DNA of 53,874 nt from Candidatus Binatus sp. (GCF_036567905.1 NZ_DATCTO010000089.1:1-53874); one strand, 5' to 3'; counted from the first letter of the stretch, positions 23,679 through 33,380 are shown. The notes: a model not told the origin generated them from the sequence alone. Program-made: numbers and translations.

Positions 23679-24347
23679 ATGGCGATAACCCTGGACAAGG
23701 AGCGATCGGCTTTGCTGGTAGTCGACCTCCAGTCGGACTTCCTGCCAGGCGGTGCATTACCTGTTGGAGGTGGGGATGAGATCGTCTCGCCTATTGCAGA
23801 TTTGATGGAAGCCGGGCTCTTCGAGCTGATTGTCGCAGCTCAGGATTGGCATCCGCCTGAACACGTCTCATTTGCAAGCAACCACCCGGGGCGCAGACCG
23901 TTTGAGAAGATCGAACTGTACGGCCATGAACAAATCCTTTGGCCCGATCACTGCGTGCAAGGGACTGCCGGCGCCAGCCTGCACCCTGGGATGCCATGGG
24001 CGCGGGCGGTTGCGATCATTAGAAAGGCGACCAACGCGGCGATCGATTCGTATAGCGCGCTTCGCAACAATTGGGACCCAAAAGGCAATCGGCCGCCGAC
24101 CGGACTGGCAGGGTATTTGAAGAATCGCGGAGCCCGGCAAATTTTTATCTGCGGCCTCGCTCGCGACTTTTGCGTCAGGTGGACCGCCGAAGACGCTCTC
24201 CAGGAAGGTTTTCAGGTCAACGTGATCTGGGACCTTTGTCGCTCGCTCGAGCCGCGGCGCGACGATCTGCTTCGCCGTGAGTTGTCTGCCAATGGAGTCC
24301 GCATCGTTACCGTGCAAGAGCTCCGCCATCGCGGCAAGATACAGTAA
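23679..24347 (+). CDS. pncA: nicotinamidase
   Basis: A 222-residue isochorismatase-fold amidohydrolase that converts nicotinamide to nicotinate for NAD salvage. The catalytic triad is Asp16 (VVDLQSDF), Lys116 (IRKAT) and Cys165 (LARDFCVRW). Metal ligands Asp56 and His58 (AAQDWHPP) and His91 (WPDHCVQGT) are the PncA set and separate it from plain isochorismatases. The length fits. The ATG lies one base after the stop of the CBS protein, and the polX gene begins two bases after its stop, so the three form one transcription unit. Confidence 0.92.
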   Translation: MAITLDKERSALLVVDLQSDFLPGGALPVGGGDEIVSPIADLMEAGLFELIVAAQDWHPPEHVSFASNHPGRRPFEKIELYGHEQILWPDHCVQGTAGASLHPGMPWARAVAIIRKATNAAIDSYSALRNNWDPKGNRPPTGLAGYLKNRGARQIFICGLARDFCVRWTAEDALQEGFQVNVIWDLCRSLEPRRDDLLRRELSANGVRIVTVQELRHRGKIQ

Positions 24348-24349
24348 CG

Positions 24350-26053
24350 ATGGAAAACGACGATGTCGCCAACGTCCTCGACCAGACCGCCGATATGCTG
24401 GAGCTGGCGGGCGAGAATTTCTTTCGCGTACGCGCCTACCGCAACGCCGCTCGGGCGATTCGCGATCAACCGGCGCAAGTCGCCGGTCTAACCGAAGAAC
24501 AGATCGATGAAATTCCCGGTATCGGGGCCGATCTGGCGGGAAAAATAACGACGATCGTCAAGACCGGCGACCTGCCGTTGCACCACGAGCTGGCCGCAAA
24601 GTTCCCGCCCCAGCTCCTCGAACTGAAAGATATTCCAGGCCTGGGTCCCAAGCGGTTAAAACTTCTGATCGACTTCCTGCAGATTCGCGACCGCGGCGAT
24701 CTCGAACGAGCCGTCAAGTCCGGGGCGATCCGGAAAATCCGCGGCTTTGGTCCGAAGATAGAGGATCGAATCCGCGAATCATTGCTGCGGCCCGAGACCG
24801 GCCAGGGAAAGCGAATGCTCTATGCCGAGGCGACGCGGATCGCCGCGCAGATCGAAGCCCACTTGCGAAAATGCGCGGCAATCCGCCAGTTCGAGCTGGC
24901 CGGCAGCTTTCGGCGTCGGCGCGAGACCATCGGCGATCTCGACGCTGTAGCCGCCGCGGCCGACTGCGCCGCGGTCATGAAGCATTTCACCGCCTTCCCG
25001 GGCATCACCCAGGTAATCGGCTCGGGCCAGACCAAGACCAGCGTCGTACTCAAAGGCGGTCTGCAGGTGGACCTGCGCGTAGTCGCGCCAAAGAGTTTCG
25101 GCGCGGCGCTTACCTATTTCACCGGATCCAAGTCCCACAACGTGCATCTGCGGCGCATCGCCCAGTCGCGCGGACTCTTGCTCAACGAGTACGGTCTCTT
25201 TCGCGGCGATGCGGTCATCGCGGGCAGGACCGAAGAAGAGATTTACCGCGCGCTGGGGCTGTCATGGGTGCCGCCGGAGTTGCGCGAGGACCGCGGCGAA
25301 ATACAAGCAGCCGCGTCCGGCAAACTGCCCAAATTGATTGAGCGTAAAAACCTTCGCGGCGATCTTCACACCCATTCTCTGTACACCGACGGACACGCAT
25401 CGATCGAGGAAATGGCGCGTCAAGCTCGCCAGAGCGGTCTCGAATATGTTGCAATTACCGATCACTCTCGTCGCCTGGCGATGGCCCATGGCCTCGATCC
25501 TGAGCGCTTGCACGAGCAAAGGCGGGAGATCGAGCGGGTCAGGAAAAAACTCTCCGGCATCTCAATCCTTCAGGGCATCGAGGTCGACATCCTGGACGAT
25601 GGCAGCTTGGATTTGCCCGCCGATGCGCTCAGCGAGCTCGACTGGGTAGTCGCCTCAGTCCATTACAAGCTCGAACAAAGTTCCGCCCAGATGACCCGCA
25701 GAATGATCAAGGCGATTCGCAATCCCAACGTTGACGTGATTGGCCATCCAAGTGGCCGCTTGCTCGGGCATCGCGAGCCCAGCAAGTTCGATTTCAGCGA
25801 AATCCTCCGGGTCGCCCGCGAGGAGGGCTGTGCCCTGGAAATCAACTCCCAGCCTGCCCGATCGGACCTGAGCGACACCGCCTGCATTGCCGCCAAACAG
25901 GCCGGCGTCAAGCTGGTCATATCGAGCGACTCGCATTCGACTCGCGATTTCGCGCTGCTCGATTACGGCGTCAATCAGGCGCGGCGCGGCTGGATCGAAA
26001 AGCAAGACGTCCTCAACACCCGACCGCTGAAAAATCTGCGGCCCCGCCACTGA
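24350..26053 (+). CDS. polX: DNA polymerase X family (PolX) with PHP domain
   Basis: A 567-residue bacterial PolX, used in gap-filling repair. Helix-hairpin-helix motifs (IPGIGADLAGKI near 55-66, IPGLGPKR near 95-102, RGFGPKIEDRI near 131-141) bind DNA. The polymerase palm has GSFRRRRETIGDLD with Asp196 and Asp198, and a third Asp near 241 (LQVDLRV). The C-terminal PHP domain from about 335 begins DLHTHSLYTDG and supplies 3'-5' exonuclease and AP-endonuclease activity, with further ligands in ITDHS, GIEVDI, IGHPSGR and SSDSHS. Length matches B. subtilis and T. thermophilus PolX. It is tightly linked to pncA and ends at a hairpin at 26060. Confidence 0.94.
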   Translation: MENDDVANVLDQTADMLELAGENFFRVRAYRNAARAIRDQPAQVAGLTEEQIDEIPGIGADLAGKITTIVKTGDLPLHHELAAKFPPQLLELKDIPGLGPKRLKLLIDFLQIRDRGDLERAVKSGAIRKIRGFGPKIEDRIRESLLRPETGQGKRMLYAEATRIAAQIEAHLRKCAAIRQFELAGSFRRRRETIGDLDAVAAAADCAAVMKHFTAFPGITQVIGSGQTKTSVVLKGGLQVDLRVVAPKSFGAALTYFTGSKSHNVHLRRIAQSRGLLLNEYGLFRGDAVIAGRTEEEIYRALGLSWVPPELREDRGEIQAAASGKLPKLIERKNLRGDLHTHSLYTDGHASIEEMARQARQSGLEYVAITDHSRRLAMAHGLDPERLHEQRREIERVRKKLSGISILQGIEVDILDDGSLDLPADALSELDWVVASVHYKLEQSSAQMTRRMIKAIRNPNVDVIGHPSGRLLGHREPSKFDFSEILRVAREEGCALEINSQPARSDLSDTACIAAKQAGVKLVISSDSHSTRDFALLDYGVNQARRGWIEKQDVLNTRPLKNLRPRH

Positions 26054-26059
26054 ATCGCG

Positions 26060-26083
26060 ACTGTGTCCTTCGGAAACAGTTTT
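26060..26083 (+). terminator. probable weak terminator after polX
   Basis: Nine-base arms (26060-26068 and 26072-26080) with one mismatch and a three-base loop, followed by TTTT. It is six bases past the polX stop. Confidence 0.45.
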
Positions 26084-26247
26084 AACTGAACCTAAGCCAA
26101 AGTAGAGTTTGTACCGATGAGTATCCCCGCCTGATTCGTGTTCGCGATCCGAGGCTGCCGCAGCGGAATACAAGAAATTGGAGGACAATTGTATCCTTTG
26201 GTCTTCCGATCAGAATTCTTCGGAGCTTAAGCGCTGGAGAGACGCCG

Positions 26248-26721
26248 ATGAAAGTTGAGCAGATCATGAATCGTGACGTCAAAACCTGCCGTCCCCAAGA
26301 TTCGCTGGCCAAGGCGGCGCAAATAATGTGGGAAGAGCCTTGCGGGGCGGTTCCGGTAGTTGACGACCAACGCCGACCGATCGGCTTTCTGACCGACCGC
26401 GACATTTGTATGGCCGCCTATACCCAGGGCAGACCGCTGGAAGAGATACGGGTCGAGACAGCCATGTCCCGCATGCTCGTGTCCTGCACCACCGAGGACG
26501 AACTGGGCTCCGCAGCGCAGTTGATGCGGCAGAAACGCACGCGCCGGCTCCCGGTCGTCAATCAGGACGGAGCATTGGTCGGGTTGTTATCGCTGGACGA
26601 TCTCGCCTGCGAGGCTGCGCGGCCGCTTCGCGGCGGGGTAAATGACGCGCTGAGAAACCTGGTGCTGGAAGTGCACTTGTCGATTAACCGCGGACGCGTG
26701 CGCCTGCACCCGCCTGCTTAG
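26248..26721 (+). CDS. tandem CBS-domain protein
   Basis: A 157-residue protein made almost entirely of two CBS motifs (KVEQIMNRDVKTCRPQDSLA with PIGFLTDRDICMA, then ETAMSRMLVSCTTEDELGSA with LVGLLSLDDLA). A short C-terminal tail follows. Such stand-alone Bateman modules bind AMP, ATP or related ligands. It differs from the protein encoded at 23084 in lacking the ACT-like tail. It ends 15 bases before the glucan phosphorylase gene, which suggests co-expression and a possible role in tying glycogen use to energy charge; that link is inference. GGAGAG precedes the start. Confidence 0.87.
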   Translation: MKVEQIMNRDVKTCRPQDSLAKAAQIMWEEPCGAVPVVDDQRRPIGFLTDRDICMAAYTQGRPLEEIRVETAMSRMLVSCTTEDELGSAAQLMRQKRTRRLPVVNQDGALVGLLSLDDLACEAARPLRGGVNDALRNLVLEVHLSINRGRVRLHPPA

Positions 26722-26736
26722 AGTCAAGGGGCACGA

Positions 26737-29256
26737 ATGCCGGAGCTGCATCAGACTCTGTGGAACTTAGAATCCGAAGATCTCGGCGCGTTGGTCGAGC
26801 TGGCTTTGGACCTGCGAAATTGCTGGAACCACTCGACCGATCCGCTGTGGAACAAGATCGACCCGGAACTCTGGGCACTCACCCATAATCCGTGGGTCGT
26901 TCTGCAAACCTCCTCCCGGACCAGACTTGAGTCGCTCCGCGACGATCCGGAATTCCGGGATCAGCTTAAGGAGCGCCTGGAAAGACAGCGCCGCACTCTC
27001 AAAAGTCCTGCATGGTTTCAGCGCGCTCATGGTAGCCCGCAATTAAATTGCGTCGCCTACTTCAGCATGGAGTTCGGGCTCAGCGAAGCACTCCCCATCT
27101 ACTCAGGCGGACTAGGCAATGTCGCCGGAGATCAGTTAAAGGCCGCCAGTGACCTTGGCGTTCCGCTCGTCGCGGTCGGGCTGCTCTATAGCCAAGGCTA
27201 TTTTCGCCAGATCATCGACGCCGACGGCAGCCAACGCGCATCATACCCCTACAACGACCCCGGCCAGATACCTGTAACCCCGGTGCGCGACAAGGACGGC
27301 GAGTGGCTCAGGTTGAGCGTCATCTTGCCGGGTCAAAAACTCTGGCTACGCGCCTGGCAGGTACAGGTCGGCCGCCTGAGACTTTATCTGCTCGATAGCA
27401 ACGACCCGGCGAACGCGCCGGTTTATCGCGGCATCACCAGCGAACTCTACGGCGGCGGACCTGAACTCCGGTTGACACAAGAACTGGTGCTCGGGATCGG
27501 CGGCTGGCGGCTGTTGCGCGCCCTCGGGATCAAACCGGACGTTTGCCATCTGAACGAAGGCCATGCGGCATTCGCGGTGCTCGAGCGCGCACGAAGCTTT
27601 ATGGACGACAACGGTCAATCCTTCGAAATTGCGCTGGCCATATCGCGCGCCGGCAATCTTTTTACAACCCACACGCCGGTTGAGGCCGGCTTCGATCGCT
27701 TCGCTCCCGCTTTGATAACCCGCTTCCTCTCGCGCTACGCCGAAGACCGGCTTCACCTGGATCTTCCGCGTCTCCTGGCCCTGGGCCGCCTGCATCCGGA
27801 CCGTCAGGATGAGCCATTCAACATGGCCTATCTCGCCATTCGTGGCAGCGGAGCAATCAACGCTGTCAGCCGCCTGCATGGCGCCGTGAGCCGGCGAATC
27901 TTCCAGCCTCTCTTTCCTTCCTGGCCCGAGCTAGAGGTCCCGGTCGGACATGTCACCAACGGAGTCCACACACCGACTTGGGATTCCGCGGCTGCCGATG
28001 CGCTATGGACGCAGACCTGTGGCCGCGAGCGTTGGCGCGGGACCATGGAAACTGTCGGAGATGATATACGCCGCGCCCCGGACAGCGCGCTGTGGGAACT
28101 TCGCGCAAAGCACCGTCTCGAATTGGTTCGCTTCGTGCGAGAGCGGCTCGCCAGCGAGTTTGCCACTCGCGGCGGAGATCCAAAAACCGCCGAGAGCATT
28201 TTCGATCCAGACACTCTGACGCTGGGCTTCGCCCGCCGCTTTGCAACCTACAAGCGCCCCAATCTGCTCCTGTATGACCCCCAACGCCTCGTTTCCATTC
28301 TGACCAATCCTCAACGTCCGGTTCAGCTGGTGATGGCCGGCAAGGCCCATCCGCAAGACATCGCCGGCCAGGCGCTGGTCAAGGCCTGGGTTGATTTCGT
28401 CCAGCGGATCGACGTGCGCCGCCACGCTGTCTTTCTCAGCGACTACGACTTGGTGCTGGCCGAGCGGCTGGTACAGGGCGCCGATCTATGGATCAACACT
28501 CCTCGCCGGCCTTGGGAGGCATGCGGCACCAGCGGAATGAAAGTGCTCGTCAACGGCGGCCTCAATCTGTCGGAACTGGATGGTTGGTGGGCCGAAGCGT
28601 ACTCGCCCCAGGTCGGCTGGGCATTGGGCGATGGCAAGGAGCATGGCGATGACCCGGGCTGGGACGCGGCCGAAGCCGAAGAACTCTACGATACTCTGGA
28701 GAAGAAGGTCATTCCGGCGTTCTACAACCGCGGCAACAATGGCATCGCCACCGAGTGGGTCGCGCGAATGCGTGAAAGCATGTCACGCTTGACCCCGCTC
28801 TTTTCGGCCAATCGGGCGGTGCGCGAGTACACGGAGAAATATTATCTCCCTGCTGCTGCGGCATATCGTGAGCGGGCAAGCGACCAAGGCGCCTACGGCG
28901 GATCCCTGCTCCAATGGAAACAAGAGTTGGCCGAGCACTGGGCGTCGCTGAAGTTCGGTGAGCTTCGCGTCGAGAGCTGTCCACAAAAGCACTCGCTGCG
29001 GGTTGAGGTGCATCTCGGAGAGCTGCGTGCCGACTGGGTGCGCGTACAACTTTATGCGGATCCGCTCGACGCCGAGCCCCCGTTTCTATCGGAAATGACG
29101 CACGGTGACAGCGCCGAGCCTTCTGCAGGATGGCGCATCTATGCCGCCGATGTCCCCGCTTCGCGCCCGGCATCGGACTACACACCTCGCATCGTTCCAT
29201 CGCATTCCGGAGTGAGTATTCCGCTCGAAGATGCTCACATCCTGTGGCGCCGCTAG
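26737..29256 (+). CDS. glgP: alpha-glucan (glycogen/maltodextrin) phosphorylase
   Basis: An 839-residue GT35 enzyme of the short alpha-glucan phosphorylase class. Residues 1-90 form the characteristic N-terminal domain (LWNLESEDLGALVELALDLR) replacing the regulatory N-terminus of classical enzymes. The catalytic core follows (CVAYFSMEFGLSEALPIYSGG, LNEGHAAFAVLERAR, VTNGVHTPTW, RFATYKRPNL). The PLP lysine is Lys602 in CGTSGMKVLVNGGLNLS. It releases glucose-1-phosphate from stored glucan. The last 100 residues form a beta-rich extra domain. Linked to a CBS protein upstream. Confidence 0.93.
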   Translation: MPELHQTLWNLESEDLGALVELALDLRNCWNHSTDPLWNKIDPELWALTHNPWVVLQTSSRTRLESLRDDPEFRDQLKERLERQRRTLKSPAWFQRAHGSPQLNCVAYFSMEFGLSEALPIYSGGLGNVAGDQLKAASDLGVPLVAVGLLYSQGYFRQIIDADGSQRASYPYNDPGQIPVTPVRDKDGEWLRLSVILPGQKLWLRAWQVQVGRLRLYLLDSNDPANAPVYRGITSELYGGGPELRLTQELVLGIGGWRLLRALGIKPDVCHLNEGHAAFAVLERARSFMDDNGQSFEIALAISRAGNLFTTHTPVEAGFDRFAPALITRFLSRYAEDRLHLDLPRLLALGRLHPDRQDEPFNMAYLAIRGSGAINAVSRLHGAVSRRIFQPLFPSWPELEVPVGHVTNGVHTPTWDSAAADALWTQTCGRERWRGTMETVGDDIRRAPDSALWELRAKHRLELVRFVRERLASEFATRGGDPKTAESIFDPDTLTLGFARRFATYKRPNLLLYDPQRLVSILTNPQRPVQLVMAGKAHPQDIAGQALVKAWVDFVQRIDVRRHAVFLSDYDLVLAERLVQGADLWINTPRRPWEACGTSGMKVLVNGGLNLSELDGWWAEAYSPQVGWALGDGKEHGDDPGWDAAEAEELYDTLEKKVIPAFYNRGNNGIATEWVARMRESMSRLTPLFSANRAVREYTEKYYLPAAAAYRERASDQGAYGGSLLQWKQELAEHWASLKFGELRVESCPQKHSLRVEVHLGELRADWVRVQLYADPLDAEPPFLSEMTHGDSAEPSAGWRIYAADVPASRPASDYTPRIVPSHSGVSIPLEDAHILWRR

Positions 29257-29325
29257 TTCGCGCGCTTGTTCGCTATCCGAACCAGTGCCACAAGTATGAA
29301 AATCCCGCCCGAGGAGGATCGCACT

Positions 29326-30066
29326 ATGGCCAAACACGGACGTCTCAACCTCAGCAATGCAGGATACTCGATGCCGGCGGACGCCGCCGCGTATCAGCGC
29401 CCGCCGTTCTACTATCGCAACACTCGCTCGATCGCGGTCGCGTTCGAAACCGACCTCGAAGCCGCGTTGGAAGCATTGCCGGCGCCGCTGGCGCTGAGCG
29501 AGCCGGCCACTGCGATACTTTCGTTCTACGAATATCCGTGGACCACTTTGGGTCCTTACAACGAAGCGATTCTTTCGCTCCTGGCCGAGCACAAGGGCCG
29601 CCCGATGAACTACGTCATGCACATCGCGGTGACCACCGAGCCGCCGATGCTGGCCGGGCGCGAAATCTGGGGTTTTCCGAAGAAGCTCGCGCAAATTGAA
29701 TTCAAAAACGATCGCGACATGATCTATGGAACGCTCGAACGTCCGCCAGGCATCCGCCTCGCCAGCGCGATCGTTCGCCCGGAGCGGCCGGCCGGCAATG
29801 GCCATTCCGCCGCGCCGCCGCCGGTCAGCATGCGCCTGATTCCTTCGCCCGAAGAGAACGGACGTCCGTCATGCGCCGAGATCATCGAGACGCACACCGA
29901 AGTCAGAGTAATCGAGGCATGGACCGGCGTCGGCTCGATCGCTTTCGCCGAAAGCTCGCGCCTGGACCCGTGGAACCGGCTGCCGGTCAAGCGGGTGATT
30001 GGGGCGAGCTACATGCTTAGCGACATGACGCTCGGCTTCGGAAAGGTGATCGATCATCTCGAATAG
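29326..30066 (+). CDS. acetoacetate decarboxylase-family protein
   Basis: A 246-residue protein of the acetoacetate decarboxylase superfamily. The Schiff-base lysine motif is present: GREIWGFPKKLAQIEF, with Lys119 at the catalytic position and Lys120 beside it, and Glu and Gly upstream as in the family. The upstream PWTTLGPYNEAIL is also family-like. GAGGAGG lies nine bases before the ATG at 29326; an ATG ten codons earlier is less well placed. Related enzymes decarboxylate or condense beta-keto and alpha-keto acids, so acetoacetate itself is not assured. Convergent with an SDR gene, among other degradation-type genes. Confidence 0.83.
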   Translation: MAKHGRLNLSNAGYSMPADAAAYQRPPFYYRNTRSIAVAFETDLEAALEALPAPLALSEPATAILSFYEYPWTTLGPYNEAILSLLAEHKGRPMNYVMHIAVTTEPPMLAGREIWGFPKKLAQIEFKNDRDMIYGTLERPPGIRLASAIVRPERPAGNGHSAAPPPVSMRLIPSPEENGRPSCAEIIETHTEVRVIEAWTGVGSIAFAESSRLDPWNRLPVKRVIGASYMLSDMTLGFGKVIDHLE

Positions 30067-30086
30067 AGCGCGACTATCCAACCCGG

Positions 30087-30878
30087 CTAAATCATGAATC
30101 CGCCGTCAACGCTGATGACCTGTCCGGTCACCGCGCTGGCGGCGTCGGATGCGAGCAGCGCCGCCATCGCGCCCAATTCATCAGGCTCGACGATTCGCTT
30201 CTGGATGTTCTGGCTCTCGGCGAATCGTTTGGCCTCGGCCGCACTCACCCCCATCATCGCGCCCAGGATGTTCCAGTCCACCATCCTGGTGTTGGTCCAT
30301 CCGGGACATAGCACGTTCACATTGACGCCGTGCGGGGCGGCGGCATAAGCAAGCGACCGCGTGAAACCGATCAGGCCGTGCTTGGCGGCCGAGTAGGCCA
30401 GCGGGCCGCCGCCGTTTTTCGCATAGCCGGAACCGATGCTGATGATGCGGCCCCACTTCTGCTTGATCATGTAGGGGAGCGCGGCGTGAGTCGCATAGAA
30501 TGCCTGGGTCAGGTTCATGAACAGGTTGTCCTCGAACGCGCGCGGGTCATGATTGAGCGGATCGAGGTGCAGCGGGTTCTCCGCGATCACGCCGCCCGCG
30601 TTGTTGATCAGAATGTCGAGACCGCCGAGTTTGCGCGCAGCCTCATCGACGCCGGCGGTAATCTGCTCGCGGCTCATCACGTCGATGATGACCGCGAAGC
30701 CGCGCGGCCCGCGCTCCTTTATCTCGGTGGCGACCGCGTCCAGTTCGCCCTGCGAGCGAGAGGCGACCGCGACCTCGGCGCCCGCGTCGGCCAGCGCAAG
30801 CGCCATCGAGCGGCCAATCCCGCGGCCGCCGCCCGTTACCAGCGCACGCCTTCCATGCAGATCAATCAGTTGTTTCAT
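30087..30878 (-). CDS. short-chain dehydrogenase/reductase
   Basis: A 263-residue classical SDR. The cofactor motif is TGGGRGIG at about 15-22, with NNAGG near 92-96, catalytic Ser in IISIGSGYA, and Tyr/Lys in YSAAK. The C-terminus (DAASAVTGQVISVDGGFMI) is standard for FabG-like enzymes. ASRS after strand 2 suggests NADP preference, though that is only a hint. It would oxidise or reduce a hydroxyacyl or alcohol substrate. It is the only minus-strand gene between the decarboxylase-like and the second nitroreductase genes. The substrate is unknown. Confidence 0.9.
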   Translation of the reverse strand: MKQLIDLHGRRALVTGGGRGIGRSMALALADAGAEVAVASRSQGELDAVATEIKERGPRGFAVIIDVMSREQITAGVDEAARKLGGLDILINNAGGVIAENPLHLDPLNHDPRAFEDNLFMNLTQAFYATHAALPYMIKQKWGRIISIGSGYAKNGGGPLAYSAAKHGLIGFTRSLAYAAAPHGVNVNVLCPGWTNTRMVDWNILGAMMGVSAAEAKRFAESQNIQKRIVEPDELGAMAALLASDAASAVTGQVISVDGGFMI

Positions 30879-31161
30879 TTTCCGCCGGCTCCACTTGTCG
30901 AATCAGGCTTTCCCGAGTTGAATCGTTTTGTCTCATCTATCCGCCGACCTTTGCAAATGGACGAAGCGCCGGGAGAGCAATGCTGCCGGCCGCCTCCGCT
31001 TTTCATCAACTGATCGAGATCGTTGCGCTTGTCGGCGCGACTGCGGTCGGCGTAAGCTTCCGCCGGGCAGCGCCATCGGGCGAGTGAAACTGCGGCAAAC
31101 CAAACCTAGTGCGGTGGGTCTCCCATCCCGTGGCGGCCCTATTTAGCTGGAGGAATAGTCG
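30879..31161. other. gene-free gap
   Basis: Contains the divergent promoters of the SDR and the second nitroreductase genes. GC-rich with some short inverted segments, but I do not recognise a riboswitch or repeat. The GGAGG at 31151-31155 serves the nitroreductase start. Confidence 0.4.
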
Positions 31162-31950
31162 ATGGAATTCAAAGAAGTGGTAGGGCGGCGCCGATCGATC
31201 CGTTACTTTCAATCGTGGCGCAAAGTCGAACGCGAAAAGATCCAGATCATGCTGGAGGCGGCGCGGCTGGCGTCATGCGCGGTCAACGCGACCTTTCTGA
31301 AAGCGATCGTCGTGATTCGGGACAATATCCCCCGTGAAACCCTCGACGCGCTCAAGACCCCGGTCTCCGCACTCACCATCGAGCTCGCCCCGGTGCACAT
31401 CTACACTTACGTCGATATGGCGGCGTACAAGGGGGCGCAGGCGCGGCTGAAGAAGCTGGTCGATGTCGGCGCGTTGAACGCCACCCACGGCTGGAGCCAT
31501 AAGTTCGTCGATGAATTCGTTTGGCCGAACATTCTCAAGCCGCTGGCCGACAACCCGAACCTGGCATCGGTGGCGGCATCCGCCGCATCGGACGCGGGCA
31601 TCGCGATTTGCCAGGCTATGCTCGCCGGCGTTGACGAGGGACTTGGCGTCTGCCTGACCGCCTTTCAGCACGACGCGATCAACAAGCTGGTGAAGGCGCC
31701 CAAGGAATGGATTCCGCTATTTGTGCTGCTGGTCGGTTATCCGGCGGAGTCGTGGGAAGCAGGCGGACAGCGTCCGCGTCCGCCGCTGGAAGAGATCTTC
31801 TTCGAGGGCGAATATGGAAAGCCCTTCAAGGCCGATCCCAAAGTGACCGAGCAGATGAAGGCGGCAAAGATGATCCAGGCGCCGGCGCCGCTGCCGTGGC
31901 GAAAAGAGGAAATCAAAGCGCTCGCGCGGATGTTCGGTCTTCCCGAGTAA
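31162..31950 (+). CDS. nitroreductase-family protein (copy 2)
   Basis: A 262-residue paralogue of the protein encoded at 20920. Both have the FMN-binding start (MEFKEVVGRRRSIRYF here), LEAARLAS, a 'QAMLAGVDEGLGVCL' helix, VGYPAESWEAGGQRPRPPLE and the tail MIQAPAPLPWRKEE. It lacks part of the central loop of copy 1. GGAGG eight bases before the ATG defines the start. The reaction is unknown; FMN-dependent reduction or dehydrogenation is the family role. Plus-strand genes for a small hypothetical protein and a CoA-transferase follow, so it may belong to the same catabolic unit. Confidence 0.82.
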   Translation: MEFKEVVGRRRSIRYFQSWRKVEREKIQIMLEAARLASCAVNATFLKAIVVIRDNIPRETLDALKTPVSALTIELAPVHIYTYVDMAAYKGAQARLKKLVDVGALNATHGWSHKFVDEFVWPNILKPLADNPNLASVAASAASDAGIAICQAMLAGVDEGLGVCLTAFQHDAINKLVKAPKEWIPLFVLLVGYPAESWEAGGQRPRPPLEEIFFEGEYGKPFKADPKVTEQMKAAKMIQAPAPLPWRKEEIKALARMFGLPE

Positions 31951-32005
31951 GCTGCATCGAACCGCGCAATCGACCGATAGAATCACGCGCAACTCGAAAA
32001 TAACG

Positions 32006-32362
32006 ATGGCGTCAATAGATAAACCGCTCGAAGAGTACGACTCGGTCAAGATCTGGTACCAGGGACTGCGCGAGCAATCGGGCGTCGAGCCCACCGAGGA
32101 TAAATCGAGGCTCGAACTGCTTGCCGAGTTTTGCGCCACGCTCGAACTCGACCCCGACGCGATCGTCGCCGCCTGCCTTTTGCGCAAAGAGGGCAAGGAA
32201 ACCAAGATCAGCATCAAGGGCAGGCGCTCGATGGCGGAACGCATAACCGATTTTCAGGCGAAAGGCGGCGCCGAAGGTCGGGAACAGGCCAAGCGTGGCA
32301 ACACCATCCGAAGTTTCCTGATTCACAACGGCATCCTGCTGCAGTCCGGGATCCAAATCTGA
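32006..32362 (+). CDS. hypothetical helical protein
   Basis: A 118-residue soluble protein I do not recognise. It has an acidic N-terminal half (EEYDSVKIWYQGLREQSGVEP, described by residues 9-29) and LAEFCATLELDPDAIVAA. The C-terminal half is basic (KISIKGRRSMAERI and EQAKRGNTIRSFLIHNG). It has no signal peptide or membrane helix. The composition and codon use match the neighbours, so it is probably real. It lies between the nitroreductase and CoA-transferase genes and could share their transcript. Confidence 0.6.
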   Translation: MASIDKPLEEYDSVKIWYQGLREQSGVEPTEDKSRLELLAEFCATLELDPDAIVAACLLRKEGKETKISIKGRRSMAERITDFQAKGGAEGREQAKRGNTIRSFLIHNGILLQSGIQI

Positions 32363-32408
32363 ATCGCAGCGCTGCCGGCAACTCGAGAGGTTCGGGAGAA
32401 TTGAGCAC

Positions 32409-33380
32409 ATGCGGATTCTGGAAGAAGGCAAAACCGACTATCTGAAAGTCGACCCCGACGGTTATCGGGCGAGCGTGCGGGACCATAAACCGCATCAGAT
32501 GGTCTCGAAGTTGATGACGCACAAAGAGGCGGTCGAGCGCTTCGTACGCGACGGCGACTACCTCGCCTACGACTGCAACTACTTTCAGCGGGGACCGTCG
32601 TCGCTGATTCGCGAGATCATCCGCCAGCGCAAAAAAAATCTATGGCTGTGCGGCAAATTCACCTACGTCGCATGCGCGCTGCTGGTTGAAGCAGGATGCG
32701 CCGATCGGATCGACATCGGCTTCATCGGCTTCGGCCCGTGGATCGCGCGCGCGGTGCGCGAAAAGAAGTGCACCATCTACGAGTACTCCAACGCGCTGAT
32801 GACGCTGCGCCTCAAGGCCGGCGCGATGGGGATACCTTTCATGCCCACGCGCAGTTTCGGCGGGACCGACGGATTTCAGCATTCGGGCTGCAAAACCGTC
32901 GAGGACCCCTTCACCGGAAAACCGGTTCTGCTGCTCCCGGCGCTCAACCCCGATGTCTCGATCATCCACGTTCATCAGGCCGACGAGTTCGGCAACGCGC
33001 GCGTCTTCGGAACCGGCATCGCGCACGCGGAATGCGCGCTTGCGTCGAAGCGGGTGATCGTGTCCGCCGAAGAGATCGTCGCGACCGACGAATTCCGGCG
33101 CGATCCGGCTCGCACCTCGATCGCTCACTTCACCGTGGACGCGGTCGTGCACGCCCCATTCGGCGCCTACCCGGGAACCGTGCAGGGATACTACGCGTCG
33201 GATCCGATGGGAGTCATCGAAGCGATGGGCGCGATGTTCCGCGGCGATTTTACCGAGTACCTCAAGAAGCACGTGTACTCGGTGGCTTCGCACGATGAGT
33301 ACCTGCAGAAAGTGGTGGGAACCGAAAAACTGGCCGAGATCCGCCGCCGCGAAACCATCCGGGAGGGCTATGCCTCGTGA
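32409..33380 (+). CDS. CoA-transferase subunit A (glutaconate CoA-transferase/IpdA type)
   Basis: A 323-residue family I CoA-transferase alpha subunit. It has DGDYLAYDCNYFQRGPSSLI near the N-terminus, GFIGFGPWIARAV, and the C-terminal ALNPDVSIIHVHQADEFGNA motif typical of the alpha chain. It pairs with the beta subunit encoded next, with a GTGA overlap. The closest group by pattern is glutaconate CoA-transferase and the actinobacterial steroid enzyme IpdA. The pair would move CoA between acids or hydrolyse a cyclic CoA ester during degradation of a dicarboxylic or ring-derived acid. The substrate is not determined. Confidence 0.87.
   Translation: MRILEEGKTDYLKVDPDGYRASVRDHKPHQMVSKLMTHKEAVERFVRDGDYLAYDCNYFQRGPSSLIREIIRQRKKNLWLCGKFTYVACALLVEAGCADRIDIGFIGFGPWIARAVREKKCTIYEYSNALMTLRLKAGAMGIPFMPTRSFGGTDGFQHSGCKTVEDPFTGKPVLLLPALNPDVSIIHVHQADEFGNARVFGTGIAHAECALASKRVIVSAEEIVATDEFRRDPARTSIAHFTVDAVVHAPFGAYPGTVQGYYASDPMGVIEAMGAMFRGDFTEYLKKHVYSVASHDEYLQKVVGTEKLAEIRRRETIREGYAS

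Noticed and set aside
31000..31161. Possible riboswitch ahead of the second nitroreductase gene
   Set aside because: The region has short inverted segments but no conserved core I recognise (not cobalamin, FMN, TPP, SAM or glycine type).
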